Of a stretch of DNA of 44,568 nucleotides, positions 16,636-24,413 are shown one piece after another. Positions within the stretch are counted from its first letter, which is position 1. Each line of letters starts with the position of its first letter. The translations under genes were made by a program, and so were the position numbers. The stretch is from a bacterium. GTDB lineage: Bacteria; Cyanobacteriota; Vampirovibrionia; Gastranaerophilales; UBA9971. The stretch lies in NCBI GenBank assembly GCA_037147175.1, contig JBAWVS010000020.1, positions 1-44,568 of the forward strand, given 5' to 3'. A model generated the notes under the pieces. That model had not been told where the DNA came from. It searched no databases and was given only the letters and a program-made list of their open reading frames with translations.

Positions 16636-16953
16636 TTAATAATTATTTCTGTAACAATCAGAACAGTAAACAGGTCTGTCACTTTTTGGTTCAAAAGGAA
16701 CAGTTGTTTCTATACCGCACGCCGCACAAACAGCTTTGAATTGAGGTCTTGGACCTCTTCCGCCGCCGCCACCGCTTCTTCCGCCGCCGCCTCTGGTGTC
16801 TTGCATTTTTCTGTTTGCTCTACATACAGGACATCTTTTTGGGGTGGAATATCTTTTTTGTTGATAAAATTCCTGATCTTCACCACTGAAGATAAAGCCT
16901 TGACCACATTCTACACATTGTAATTCTTGGTCTTCGAAGTTTTGCTTGAACAT
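16636..16953 (-). CDS. Zinc-ribbon protein with Gly/Arg-rich linker
   Basis: 105 residues. The N-terminal zinc ribbon has CVECGQGFIFSGEDQEFY and CPVCRANR (CxxC pairs at 13/16 and 41/44). A GGGGRSGGGGGRGPRPQ linker (about 55-71) leads to a second ribbon CAACGIETTVPFEPKSDRPVY followed by CSDC. The first part matches the probable zinc-ribbon (zf-trcl) type with CxxCGxxF; the second resembles the CxxC...DRPVYCxxC ribbon common in small bacterial proteins. The RGG-like linker hints at RNA binding. AAGGAAAGAG precedes the ATG. The function is unknown. Confidence 0.8.
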   Translation of the reverse strand: MFKQNFEDQELQCVECGQGFIFSGEDQEFYQQKRYSTPKRCPVCRANRKMQDTRGGGGRSGGGGGRGPRPQFKAVCAACGIETTVPFEPKSDRPVYCSDCYRNNY

Positions 16954-17282
16954 TTTGATTCTCTTTCCTTAAAGTTAAAATATTTTTTACCAGTTCTATT
17001 ATTAACCATCTACAAAATAAAGTAAAATCAAAATTATTTCATTAATAATTTTTTAATATAATTTTTTATATATTTATTGTGGAAAAACTTTTACCCTTCT
17101 GGAAAAATCGCTATTTTTGTCAGATATATTATTGTAACAAAATCGTTACAATTTTAAATATATTTTATTTATTCAATATATTATTAGTTCTTAAACTGAC
17201 AATAATTTAATTTTTTTTAAGATATTAAATCTTGATAAACTAGTTATACTGTGGAGAAAAGAGTAATGGTAAACCAAATTAT
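16954..17282. promoter_or_regulatory. Divergent control region of zinc-ribbon and malic-enzyme genes
   Basis: AT-rich 329-base gap. The clearest element is an inverted repeat with arms ATTGTAAC (17131-17138) and GTTACAAT (17145-17152) around a 6-base spacer, operator-like. It is two bases wider than a canonical Rex or CRP/FNR site, so I do not name the regulator. TATACT at 17245-17250 could be a -10 box for the malic enzyme gene. A second small repeat AAGAT/ATCTT lies at 17219-17233. Confidence 0.45.
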
Positions 17283-17286
17283 ATGA
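17266..17286 (+). CDS. Six-codon leader ORF overlapping the malic-enzyme start
   Basis: ATG at 17266 with a good GGAG site 10 bases upstream (17253-17256) encodes MVNQII and ends in TGA at 17284-17286. That stop overlaps the malic-enzyme ATG (17283) as ATGA. The downstream gene has no closer ribosome site, so its translation may depend on re-initiation. It could also be coincidental. Confidence 0.35.
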   Translation: MVNQII

Positions 17287-19001
17287 ATAACTTGAACTTA
17301 AGAAAAAATTATCAGGTATACTGGTCTATAGTACCTAAAATTGCTGTAAAAGACTCGTATTCACTAAGCCTTGTGTATACTCCGGGTGTAGGCAGAGTCA
17401 GCATGGAAATTGCAGAAAACATTGAAAAATCTTTTGAACTCACTAACAGAGCAAATTCTGTAGCTGTTATTGGAGTTGCCGATAGCAAATTCCAGAAAGA
17501 AAAGATAGATTCTTTTTCTGAAATTCCCTCTATTGTGATGAAAGCAGCTCTTTATAATAAATTTTCCGGCATTGATGCCCATCCCCTTCTTTTAGAAAGT
17601 TCTGAAATTAGTGAAATCGCTGAAATTATAATAAATCTTGCACCAACTTTTGCAGGATTTGTTTTGACAGGACTTTCAGCAAATTATTCGGCTCAAATTA
17701 AGGAATTACTAAAAAACGAAAAATTCAATCTGCCTGTTGTCGATGATTTAGAAGATGATAAAAAAACAGCCATGCTTTTAAGATCATTAATTGGTGAAAA
17801 AACTACAGAAAACTTCGAACTCCCTGCTGAAACAGAAAAACTTTCGCTTGAGGAAAAATCTGTTGAGCTTCATAAAAGAGCAAAAGGGGTTATTAAAATT
17901 GAAAATAACTTTAATAATGAAAATATTTCTGATGAAACAAAACGAATTTCTGAAGAAATAAGCAAAAATCCGGATGCAGCGTACCAATTAACACCAAAAG
18001 GAAATTTAGTAGCTGTTATAAGCGATGGTTCTGCCGTGCTTGGATTGGGGAATATAGGAGCAGAAGCTGCATTACCGGTTATGGAGGGAAAGTCAGTACT
18101 TTTCAAAACTCTTGGCGATGTTGACGCCATGCCAATTTGTTTAAAAACTCAAAATACAGATGAATTAATCAAAATTATAAGTAAATTAAGTCCGATTTTG
18201 GGTGGGATAAACCTTGAAGATATTTCTGCCCCGAGATGTTTCGAGATAGAAAACGCTCTTATTGAGAAGTTAAATATACCGGTATTTCATGACGACCAGC
18301 ATGGGACTGCGGTTGTTGTGCTTGCAGGATTTATAAATTCTCTTAAGCTCGTAGGTAAAAAGGCTGAAGAAATTAAAGTTGTTGTAAATGGAGCAGGTGC
18401 AGGAGCAACAGCAGTTGCAAAGCTTTTGCTCAACTATGGCGTGAAAAATCTCATTCTTTGCGACAGAACAGGCGCTATCTATAATGGAAGAACCGAAGGC
18501 ATGAACTTCTTCAAACAGGAAATGGCTGAAATTACTAATCCTTGCAAAGAAAAAGGGCTATTTAAAGACGTTATAAAAAATGCAGACTTTTTTATCGGGC
18601 TTTCGTCAGGAAATATTGTTAATCAGGAAATGATAAAATCTATGGCAAAAAAAGCCGTTGTTTTCGCTCTTGCAAACCCTATTCCCGAAATTATGCCAGA
18701 AGAAGCACTTAAAGCGGGAGCTTTTATTGTTGCAACAGGGCGTTCAGATTACAAGAATCAGGTGAATAATTCTCTGGCATTTCCGGGAATATTTAGAGGA
18801 GTTCTGGATGTCAGAGCGGAAAAAATTACTGATGAAATGAAAATAAGTGCAGCTCACGCAATAGCAAATTTAATTCAGGAGCATGAGCTTAACTCCGAAT
18901 ATATAATTCCGCATGCGCTGGATTTAAAAGTTCCTCCTGCTGTTGCAAAAGCAGTTGCCGAAACAGCCATAAAAGCAAATATCGCAGGGATTAAAATTTA
19001 A
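17283..19001 (+). CDS. Malic enzyme with internally duplicated malic domain
   Basis: 572 residues, against roughly 390-430 for ordinary short bacterial malic enzymes. It should decarboxylate malate to pyruvate with NAD(P). The second half is canonical: ISDGSAVLGLGNIG (246-259), VMEGKSVLF with K270, INLEDISAPRCFEIE (E312, D313), VFHDDQHGTA (D337, D338) and the cofactor motif GAGAGATAVAKLLL (370-383). Residues about 26-165 are a worn copy of about 222-350: FELTNRANSVAVIGVADS parallels YQLTPKGNLVAVISDGSA, and LYNKFSGIDAHP parallels LFKTLGDVDAMP. The catalytic-Tyr motif YTPGV (32-36) exists only in the first copy; the metal-binding LED and QHGT exist only in the second. The cofactor preference is not determinable by eye. 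Confidence 0.88.
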   Translation: MNNLNLRKNYQVYWSIVPKIAVKDSYSLSLVYTPGVGRVSMEIAENIEKSFELTNRANSVAVIGVADSKFQKEKIDSFSEIPSIVMKAALYNKFSGIDAHPLLLESSEISEIAEIIINLAPTFAGFVLTGLSANYSAQIKELLKNEKFNLPVVDDLEDDKKTAMLLRSLIGEKTTENFELPAETEKLSLEEKSVELHKRAKGVIKIENNFNNENISDETKRISEEISKNPDAAYQLTPKGNLVAVISDGSAVLGLGNIGAEAALPVMEGKSVLFKTLGDVDAMPICLKTQNTDELIKIISKLSPILGGINLEDISAPRCFEIENALIEKLNIPVFHDDQHGTAVVVLAGFINSLKLVGKKAEEIKVVVNGAGAGATAVAKLLLNYGVKNLILCDRTGAIYNGRTEGMNFFKQEMAEITNPCKEKGLFKDVIKNADFFIGLSSGNIVNQEMIKSMAKKAVVFALANPIPEIMPEEALKAGAFIVATGRSDYKNQVNNSLAFPGIFRGVLDVRAEKITDEMKISAAHAIANLIQEHELNSEYIIPHALDLKVPPAVAKAVAETAIKANIAGIKI

Positions 19002-19064
19002 GATTTGTCTACATCAAACAAATGAGATTGTTAAAAAAAATTAAGAAATATTAAAGTTTCTTAA

Positions 19065-19122
19065 CAGAATACCGATTATACAACTATAGCCTGTATTCTG
19101 AGAATTTTTTAAGGATCGGTAT
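19065..19122 (+). promoter_or_regulatory. Leader with two mutually exclusive hairpins
   Basis: Stem 1 pairs CAGAATAC (19065-19072) with GTATTCTG (19093-19100). Stem 2 pairs ATACCGAT (19069-19076) with ATCGGTAT (19115-19122). Both are perfect 8-base stems and they share ATAC at 19069-19072, so only one can form. Stem 2 includes part of AAGGAT (19111-19116), the only plausible ribosome site of the next gene. The arrangement resembles a translational switch or RNA thermometer. Confidence 0.5.
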
Positions 19123-19130
19123 AGAAATTT

Positions 19131-19469
19131 ATGAATTTGTGTTTGACTAATTTAAGAAAAAACATATCTCTGGTTAAGCCCGTAAAATCAGGAAATAGAG
19201 ATATTAATTGTCTTATTACCCAGATTAAGATGCTGATGTCTGAGAGTTCTGATAAAAATATTATTCTGGATCTTACAGAAATTAATTTTCTTGATTGTAT
19301 CAAAGTAAGCGCAATTATTGGTACATATCATTTTTTGGATTTGAATAATAAAAAAATATATATAATAGTAGGAAATAAAGAAGTTAAAGATTCTATTAAA
19401 ACACTTAGCTTTGATAATATTGAAATAATCTACAGCAGAAATAATTTTGCTCTTGAAAGCATTGCTTAA
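19131..19469 (+). CDS. STAS-like domain protein
   Basis: 112 residues with the alternating pattern of a STAS (anti-sigma-factor antagonist-like) fold: KNIILDLTEINFLDCIKVSAIIGTYHFL matches the central beta strand, loop and helix (usual D-x-S loop), and IYIIVGNKEVKDSIKTL matches the later strand and helix. The phosphorylatable Ser of SpoIIAA-type proteins appears as Cys or is displaced (LDCIKVS), so phospho-control is uncertain. The spacing from AAGGAT to the ATG is long (14 bases). It is preceded by the switch-like leader and has no kinase or phosphatase partner nearby. Confidence 0.55.
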   Translation: MNLCLTNLRKNISLVKPVKSGNRDINCLITQIKMLMSESSDKNIILDLTEINFLDCIKVSAIIGTYHFLDLNNKKIYIIVGNKEVKDSIKTLSFDNIEIIYSRNNFALESIA

Positions 19470-19813
19470 TAAAAAAATAAATCCTTACAGATGCTGCTTT
19501 TGCACCTGAATAATAAAAAAATCTAAAATTGTTTTTATAAAAATAGCAATTTTAGAAGGCTCGGTGTTTTTATATATATATGAGAGGTGAATAAAAAAGG
19601 GTATCAAAAAGGTATAAAGTTTTTTAATCAGGGATTAACGGAAAGAGTTACAAAGTTTATTAAAAACCATCAAATACTAAACATTAACTATCTTAAATTA
19701 TAGTTTAGTTCTTATTTTTTACATCAAAAAACTAAGACTAAAGGCTAATTTCGGGGGAACTTTAGCAAAAACGATTTAAGGTAAATTGGGGAAAGAAAGA
19801 GGAGAGGCAGATT
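19470..19813. other. 344-base leader/intergenic region with hairpins
   Basis: No gene seen. A perfect 10-base inverted repeat TCTAAAATTG/CAATTTTAGA (19522-19531, 19547-19556) could end the STAS-like transcript. A second, AACTAT/ATAGTT (19686-19691, 19700-19705), lies in what is probably a long 5' leader of the next gene. A GAGGAG ribosome site occurs at 19799-19804. No known riboswitch was recognised. Confidence 0.5.
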
Positions 19814-20290
19814 ATGACAACGATTACAAGAATTTTTTCAACATTTAACTCAAGCGGCGGATCTTATTACGGAAAAGGAAACGAACAAAAAGAACAAGCA
19901 AATATCGATTCGATTTGGGGTATCCCATCATTCAAATCAAATTTTTTGGTAGATAATTTTGAAGGAAATAACAACGGAGTCAACGGAATTAAGTCCTTTC
20001 AAAAGGCTGCTTTTGCCGACTCTATACCGGCTCCGTTTGGTGCTAATATCGATCTGCTAAAAACCGAAGGTAAAAATAATAATCCATTTGCCTCACTAAA
20101 TCAAAATAATGCGATGCTTCTTTCAAATTTGATGCACGGAGTTGATTCAAATAGAAATAGAAACTTTTTATCTTTAACAGGAAATCATCATGAACATAAA
20201 CGCGGTAATCATATAAATCAACAATTTGGCAGTCAGACAGCAGGTCTTCATATTATTTCTCCAAATGGAATGTTAGGCAACATTCGTTAG
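19814..20290 (+). CDS. Orphan Asn/Gly-rich protein, function unknown
   Basis: 158 residues, probably soluble, no signal peptide or membrane helix. It is rich in Asn, Gly, Ser and Phe (GNNNGVNGIKSFQ; GKNNNPFASLNQNNAM), with a His-rich stretch NHHEHKRGNHINQQ near 123-136. A strong ribosome site GAGGAG lies upstream. It stands alone between a long leader and a structured 3' region with a rho-independent terminator, so it appears to be its own transcription unit. Low complexity argues against an enzyme; a structural or secreted-by-other-means protein is possible. I do not recognise the family. Confidence 0.65.
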   Translation: MTTITRIFSTFNSSGGSYYGKGNEQKEQANIDSIWGIPSFKSNFLVDNFEGNNNGVNGIKSFQKAAFADSIPAPFGANIDLLKTEGKNNNPFASLNQNNAMLLSNLMHGVDSNRNRNFLSLTGNHHEHKRGNHINQQFGSQTAGLHIISPNGMLGNIR

Positions 20291-20329
20291 GTCATAAAAA
20301 TCTCAAATAAAATTTAAGCAAATAAACTA

Positions 20330-20368
20330 CTCCTCAGGAAAGAGGCTGTGATAGCCGGTAGTTATCGG
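20330..20368 (+). ncRNA. Structured 3' region, possible small RNA
   Basis: Closely packed GC-containing short stems: CCTC/GAGG (20332-20335, 20342-20345), GGCT/AGCC (20344-20347, 20353-20356) and CCG/CGG (20355-20357, 20366-20368). Neighbouring stems share bases. The segment is more GC-rich than its surroundings and ends upstream of a strong terminator. CTCCTCA recurs at about 20394. No known RNA family was recognised. Confidence 0.3.
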
Positions 20369-20426
20369 TGGGTAATAAGGTAAAATTTTTAATCTCCTCA
20401 ATACCTCACATACCTCTTTCATCTCT

Positions 20427-20459
20427 AAAAGTAAAGGTCCCCCCTTTACTTTTTTTTTG
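20427..20459 (+). terminator. Rho-independent terminator
   Basis: Perfect 11-base arms AAAAGTAAAGG (20427-20437) and CCTTTACTTTT (20443-20453) followed by a T run to 20458. It ends the rightward transcript of the Asn-rich gene and may also serve the convergent lipoprotein gene. Confidence 0.88.
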
Positions 20460-20465
20460 CAGTTT

Positions 20466-21302
20466 TTAAAAAACGTAAAAGTTTAACAAAGAATTTTTAA
20501 TTCCGTTTACTAAAATTTGCATTTCATAATTACCTTCAGGCCAGCCTTTGGTGGGGCTTTTTATTGAGAGAAGAATTGTTTTAGACCCTGATTCATTAAA
20601 TTTCGCTGAATTGACAGGAAGAATTTCTCCTTTATTATCAATAAAACTCCATTTAACATCAATATTATCTGTTTTTTGGGTATTAATCAGCTCAACAGAA
20701 GCAAAAATCATTGGAGTCTCGCTATTAAAGGCTTGCATAATCCCAATAGCAGAATTTTTTACAATATCGGCTCTGTCAGTGAGCGAAAATCTTCCGATAA
20801 TATCGTTTCCCAGACAAGGCTCAGCCCATTTGTTTAATTTGTTTCTTATCTCATTATTTTTAGAAGTATCATTACTGTTAAAAACATAATTTACATAATT
20901 TTCTGCGGCTTTATTTTTTATATTTGCCTTTTCATAAGATTCTGCAATGTTTAAAAATAAATCATTCCTGCTGTTATCAAGAGTTAAAGCTTTTTCAAAA
21001 ACGCCTGAAGCTTTAAGATATAAGCCTTTTTTAAAATAAGCCTGCCCTAAATAGAGATAAAATTTTGGATTTTTCAAGAAAAAATCTTCGTATTCATTAA
21101 AAAACTTTATAGCTCCGTCTACATTACCGGACTCCAACAAATCAATACCTGTTGATAAAGATAAAGTTTTGTTAATTTTTATAAATTTGTTTGCTGCCGA
21201 ACTTTCAGAAGTTATTTTGATAACATCATTCGAATTGTTTTTTAACAAACACCCTGATAATAAAAATGCTGCCACTGTCAGAAAAATTAAAATCTTTTTC
21301 AT
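20466..21302 (-). CDS. TPR-containing lipoprotein
   Basis: 278 residues. A lipoprotein signal peptide ends in LLSGC (lipid attachment at C18). TPR-like helices fill about 50-150, for example NPKFYLYLGQAYFKKGLYLKASGVFEKAL followed by FLNIAESYEKANIKNKAAENYVNYV as two adjacent repeats. The C-terminal 100 residues look beta-rich and may form an Ig-like or carbohydrate-binding sandwich (VDVKWSFIDNKGEILPVN...WPEGNYEMQILVNG). It is probably anchored to the inner or outer membrane facing the periplasm. It is divergent from coaD, sharing the AT-rich gap 21303-21435. Confidence 0.82.
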   Translation of the reverse strand: MKKILIFLTVAAFLLSGCLLKNNSNDVIKITSESSAANKFIKINKTLSLSTGIDLLESGNVDGAIKFFNEYEDFFLKNPKFYLYLGQAYFKKGLYLKASGVFEKALTLDNSRNDLFLNIAESYEKANIKNKAAENYVNYVFNSNDTSKNNEIRNKLNKWAEPCLGNDIIGRFSLTDRADIVKNSAIGIMQAFNSETPMIFASVELINTQKTDNIDVKWSFIDNKGEILPVNSAKFNESGSKTILLSIKSPTKGWPEGNYEMQILVNGIKNSLLNFYVF

Positions 21303-21435
21303 TTATCACCGATCATTTATTTTATATTAATTTTAGCAAACAATTCAGATATAGTTTTAATTTTTTAATGATTGTATTATATTATAATATATTATTGTAT
21401 TATTATAACTATAGACATACTGAAAGTGGGAAATT

Positions 21436-21915
21436 TTGACAGTCGCAATTTATCCTGGAAGCTTTGATCCTATAACAAACGGGCATCTTGATGTTCTTGA
21501 AAGAGCTTCCAAAATATTTAATAAAGTAATAATTGCAGTGCTGGGAAATCCAAACAAAAATTCCTTCTTATCTGTTGAAACAAGAGTAGAACTTATAAAA
21601 AATTCCGTTTCACACCTGAAAAATGTTGAAGTGGATAATTTTGTAGGTTTAACAGTAGAGTATGCTAAAAGTAAAGGTGCAAATGTACTTATAAGAGGAT
21701 TAAGAGCTGTATCTGACTTTGAGTACGAAATGCAGATGGCTCAAATAAACCAAAATCTCGGTCCGCAGCTTGACAGTATTTTTCTTGTGCCAAAGGTGGA
21801 AAACAACTTTGTATCATCCAGCATAGTAAAAGAAGTTGCTTTATTAGGCGGAGATATTTCACAATTCGTACCGGAACCCGTTAACAAATATTTTAAGATG
21901 ATAAACAACAAATAA
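21436..21915 (+). CDS. coaD: Phosphopantetheine adenylyltransferase CoaD
   Basis: Fourth step of coenzyme A synthesis: 4'-phosphopantetheine plus ATP to dephospho-CoA. 159 residues, standard length. The start is TTG (Thr-Val-Ala follow), supported by alignment with the family start xxxAIYPGSFDPITNGH and by GTGGGA upstream. The nucleotidyltransferase motif TNGH is at the N-terminus, LIRGLRAVSDFEYEMQMAQ in the middle and the ISSTxVR-like FVSSSIVKEVA near the C-terminus. It is followed after 18 bases by a coiled-coil gene. Confidence 0.95.
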   Translation: MTVAIYPGSFDPITNGHLDVLERASKIFNKVIIAVLGNPNKNSFLSVETRVELIKNSVSHLKNVEVDNFVGLTVEYAKSKGANVLIRGLRAVSDFEYEMQMAQINQNLGPQLDSIFLVPKVENNFVSSSIVKEVALLGGDISQFVPEPVNKYFKMINNK

Positions 21916-21933
21916 AAAAGGTAGGATCTAATT

Positions 21934-22536
21934 ATGGCTATAGGAAGTATTTACAAATTATTAGACAAACTGGAAATGATGGTTCTTAAAGGCATACCAA
22001 TTCCTTTTACACCATTTGTGATTGTAAATCATGAAAAAATTATTGATGTACTTGATAAAATCAGAGCCTGTATCCCCAGCGAAATACAAGAAGCTCACAG
22101 CATAATCAAAAGAAGCGAAGACATCCAAACAGAAGCTCAAAGAAGAGCTGAAAATATCCTCATCGAAGCTAAAGAAAAAGCTGAACGCATTCTTAGTGAA
22201 TCAGAACTTTTGAAAGCTGTTCATTCAGAAGCTGATAGAGTAAGAGGAGAAGTGATTTCCGAGGCTGAAGCACTCAGAAAGAGATCAGTGGAAGAATCTG
22301 AAGCAATAAGAGCTAAAGCTTTAGCTGAGTCTGCGGCTATCAGAGATGGTTCCGACAGATATGCAGAGTCTATTTTATTAAAGCTTGATAAAGATCTAAG
22401 CGAAATGTATTCAGTTGTAAAAAATGCGCAAAACCATCTTTCAAGAACAAAAATAGAATCTATAGACTACACAAGCCCTCAACACGTTATTGATGATGAA
22501 GAAGAGCATCTCATTTCTTATAAAAGTAGAAGATAA
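21934..22536 (+). CDS. Coiled-coil protein, DivIVA/ATP-synthase-b-like
   Basis: 200 residues. The N-terminal 50 residues include a semi-hydrophobic start (VLKGIPIPFTPFVIVNHEKIIDVLDKI, no true membrane span). A long Ala/Glu/Arg-rich coiled coil with EAxxxAExI repeats follows (about 60-155: RRAENILIEAKEKAERIL; DRVRGEVISEAEALRKRS). Such coiled coils are often annotated as DivIVA-like or as ATP synthase subunit b/E relatives. No ATP synthase gene is nearby, so a cell-shape, division or scaffold role is more plausible. A good GTAGGA site precedes the ATG. It is in an operon with coaD and ends at a strong terminator. Confidence 0.72.
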   Translation: MAIGSIYKLLDKLEMMVLKGIPIPFTPFVIVNHEKIIDVLDKIRACIPSEIQEAHSIIKRSEDIQTEAQRRAENILIEAKEKAERILSESELLKAVHSEADRVRGEVISEAEALRKRSVEESEAIRAKALAESAAIRDGSDRYAESILLKLDKDLSEMYSVVKNAQNHLSRTKIESIDYTSPQHVIDDEEEHLISYKSRR

Positions 22537-22540
22537 ATTC

Positions 22541-22578
22541 GTTAAATCCCCGTTTTAAACCAAAAACGGGGATTTAAC
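22541..22578 (+). terminator. Terminator of the coaD operon
   Basis: Perfect 16-base arms: GTTAAATCCCCGTTTT at 22541-22556 and its complement at 22563-22578, with a 6-base loop. The T run is weak on the plus strand, but the GC core CCCCG/CGGGG and its place 4 bases after the stop codon make this the likely end of the coaD transcript. Confidence 0.75.
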
Positions 22579-22762
22579 TATAATTTCATTTATTTAAACT
22601 ATCTATTATTTAAATAATCTGCTTCATTGTTTTATGTAAATCATGTAAAATATCAAATAGGAATATAATATTATTGATTTTATAAAATATATTATATGTT
22701 TAAAATGGAGATTCCCAGCAGCTATGTTAAATGATTATATTTTAAGGAAACAGTTTTAACTT

Positions 22763-24406
22763 ATGAATGAGATGATAATATTTGGAATATTTGGGATATT
22801 TGGAATTGGCTTAATTATTACACTTTTATATAAGTTTATTGTCCCTGTATCTGAAAAGAACGGAAGCCTTTATGATGTGGAAGGCAATTTGAGCCAGGAT
22901 AAAGTCATTGAAAAGGCAAATATGTATTATGAAATGGGGCAATTAAGCAAAGCAATATCTTTGCTTGAAGATTACATAAAGAAAAGTCCTGATGATTTGA
23001 CAATAAGAGCTGTACTTGGAGATTATTTAATAGAAAAAAATCTTATAAGCAAAGCTGAGAAGCACTTTAACCATATAGTAAAAAATGATCCAAAAGACAG
23101 AAATGCATTAGAAAAATTGGCTGATTGTTATTATTATGAAGAAAAAAATAATAAAGCAATTGAACTTTATTCAGTAATCCTATCAGCGTTTCCTGATAAT
23201 CAGGAAGTAAGATACAAATTTGCGGATTCTCTGGCAAAAGCAGGAAAAGTTGATAATGCAATAAAAGAATTAAGAAAAATATTAACAAAAGATCACTTTA
23301 ATATTGAAGCAAGAAAAAAACTTTCAAGTCTTTTCTATAATAATGGTGAATTTAAAAGAGCCATTTCTGAATTGGAAGAAATATCCAGGATAGATGGACG
23401 AGATATTGATCTATTTAAAAGAATAGGTCATATATATTTAAAAATTGGAGACTATATAAACGCAGCGTTTATATACAGAAAAATTATAGATCTTGATGAT
23501 TCTGAAATAAATATCCATTTTGATCTGGCAAATATTTATATGAAACTCCAAAACTACGATAAAGCAGCAAAAATTTACAATGATTTAATAGAAAAAGGTT
23601 ATGAAGTTACACCTGAAATGAGTTATGACCTTGCAAACATTTATTTTGCAGCGGCTAATTATGATAAAGTAATTTCAATGTGCAGACAATTATTAATGAT
23701 GCATCCTGATTTTGAAAAAGCTTCTTTCCTAATAGCACTTTCTTATAAAAATCTCAAAAAATATGATGAAGCAATTAGTGCCTATAAAAAATTAATCAGA
23801 GAAGCCGGCACTGCTGAAAAAGAAGAAAAATACAAATATGAAATAAGTGACCTTCTTTGTGAATTGGGTCAGGAAGTCTTTAAGAGAAGAGACTATCAGA
23901 CGGCGCTTGATAAGTATATTGAGGCTGTAAATTTTAATCCTAAAAATCCGGAAATTTATTATAATCTTGGAAAAATAAATCATGCCGTAAAAAATTATGA
24001 GGTGGCAATTTCTCATTTTAATAAAGCTCTTGAATTATCTAATTCTGATATAAAAATCTTACTGAATATAGGTGAGATTTATGAAGAAATCGGTGAACAT
24101 AATACGGCAATTAATTATTATTATGATGCGGTAAAACTTTATCCTGAAGATTATAAGGCAAGGCATTCTCTCGGAGTGGCTCTAGGGACAGCAGGATTTA
24201 GCGATAAGGCACAAGAAGAACTGCAAAAAGCTATTGAAATTGAACCGGATAATCCTGACTCTTATTATCATCTGGCACTGGTTTGTGAAGCAAAAGGAAG
24301 TTATGTAGAAGCTAAATCAAACTATAAAAAAGCTCTTGAGATAAATCCGAATCATATCGAAGCAAAAAATAATCTGGGAATTATTATAGAAGAAGAATCA
24401 AAATAA
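22763..24406 (+). CDS. Membrane-anchored TPR protein
   Basis: 547 residues. One N-terminal transmembrane helix (about 4-27, IIFGIFGIFGIGLIITLLYKFIV) is followed by about a dozen tetratricopeptide repeats from residue 45 to the end. Clear examples are DRNALEKLADCYYYEEKNNKAIELYS, NPEIYYNLGKINHAVKNYEVAISHFNKAL split over repeats, and DNPDSYYHLALVCEAKGSYVEAKSNYKKALEIN at the C-terminus. This architecture serves as a protein-interaction scaffold. The ribosome site AAGGA is 14 bases from the ATG, which is long. rlmN follows after 7 bases, so the two are co-transcribed. Confidence 0.87.
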   Translation: MNEMIIFGIFGIFGIGLIITLLYKFIVPVSEKNGSLYDVEGNLSQDKVIEKANMYYEMGQLSKAISLLEDYIKKSPDDLTIRAVLGDYLIEKNLISKAEKHFNHIVKNDPKDRNALEKLADCYYYEEKNNKAIELYSVILSAFPDNQEVRYKFADSLAKAGKVDNAIKELRKILTKDHFNIEARKKLSSLFYNNGEFKRAISELEEISRIDGRDIDLFKRIGHIYLKIGDYINAAFIYRKIIDLDDSEINIHFDLANIYMKLQNYDKAAKIYNDLIEKGYEVTPEMSYDLANIYFAAANYDKVISMCRQLLMMHPDFEKASFLIALSYKNLKKYDEAISAYKKLIREAGTAEKEEKYKYEISDLLCELGQEVFKRRDYQTALDKYIEAVNFNPKNPEIYYNLGKINHAVKNYEVAISHFNKALELSNSDIKILLNIGEIYEEIGEHNTAINYYYDAVKLYPEDYKARHSLGVALGTAGFSDKAQEELQKAIEIEPDNPDSYYHLALVCEAKGSYVEAKSNYKKALEINPNHIEAKNNLGIIIEEESK

Positions 24407-24413
24407 ACTGTTA

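Noticed and set aside
16626-16694. Longer version of the small basic protein starting at 16694
   Set aside because: The extra residues come from the other frame of the zinc-ribbon gene, and the TTG at 16625 has a clear ribosome site.
17131-17152. Inverted repeat before the malic-enzyme gene considered as a Rex, CRP/FNR or NtcA site
   Set aside because: The arm spacing differs by two or more bases from each consensus, so it is kept only as an unnamed operator candidate.
20330-20426. Possible known RNA (SRP RNA, c-di-GMP riboswitch, 6S) before the terminator
   Set aside because: None of the conserved core motifs of those families is visible; only short stems are seen.
21934-22536. Coiled-coil protein considered as ATP synthase subunit b
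   Set aside because: No N-terminal membrane helix and no ATP synthase genes nearby; the similarity is only general coiled-coil composition.
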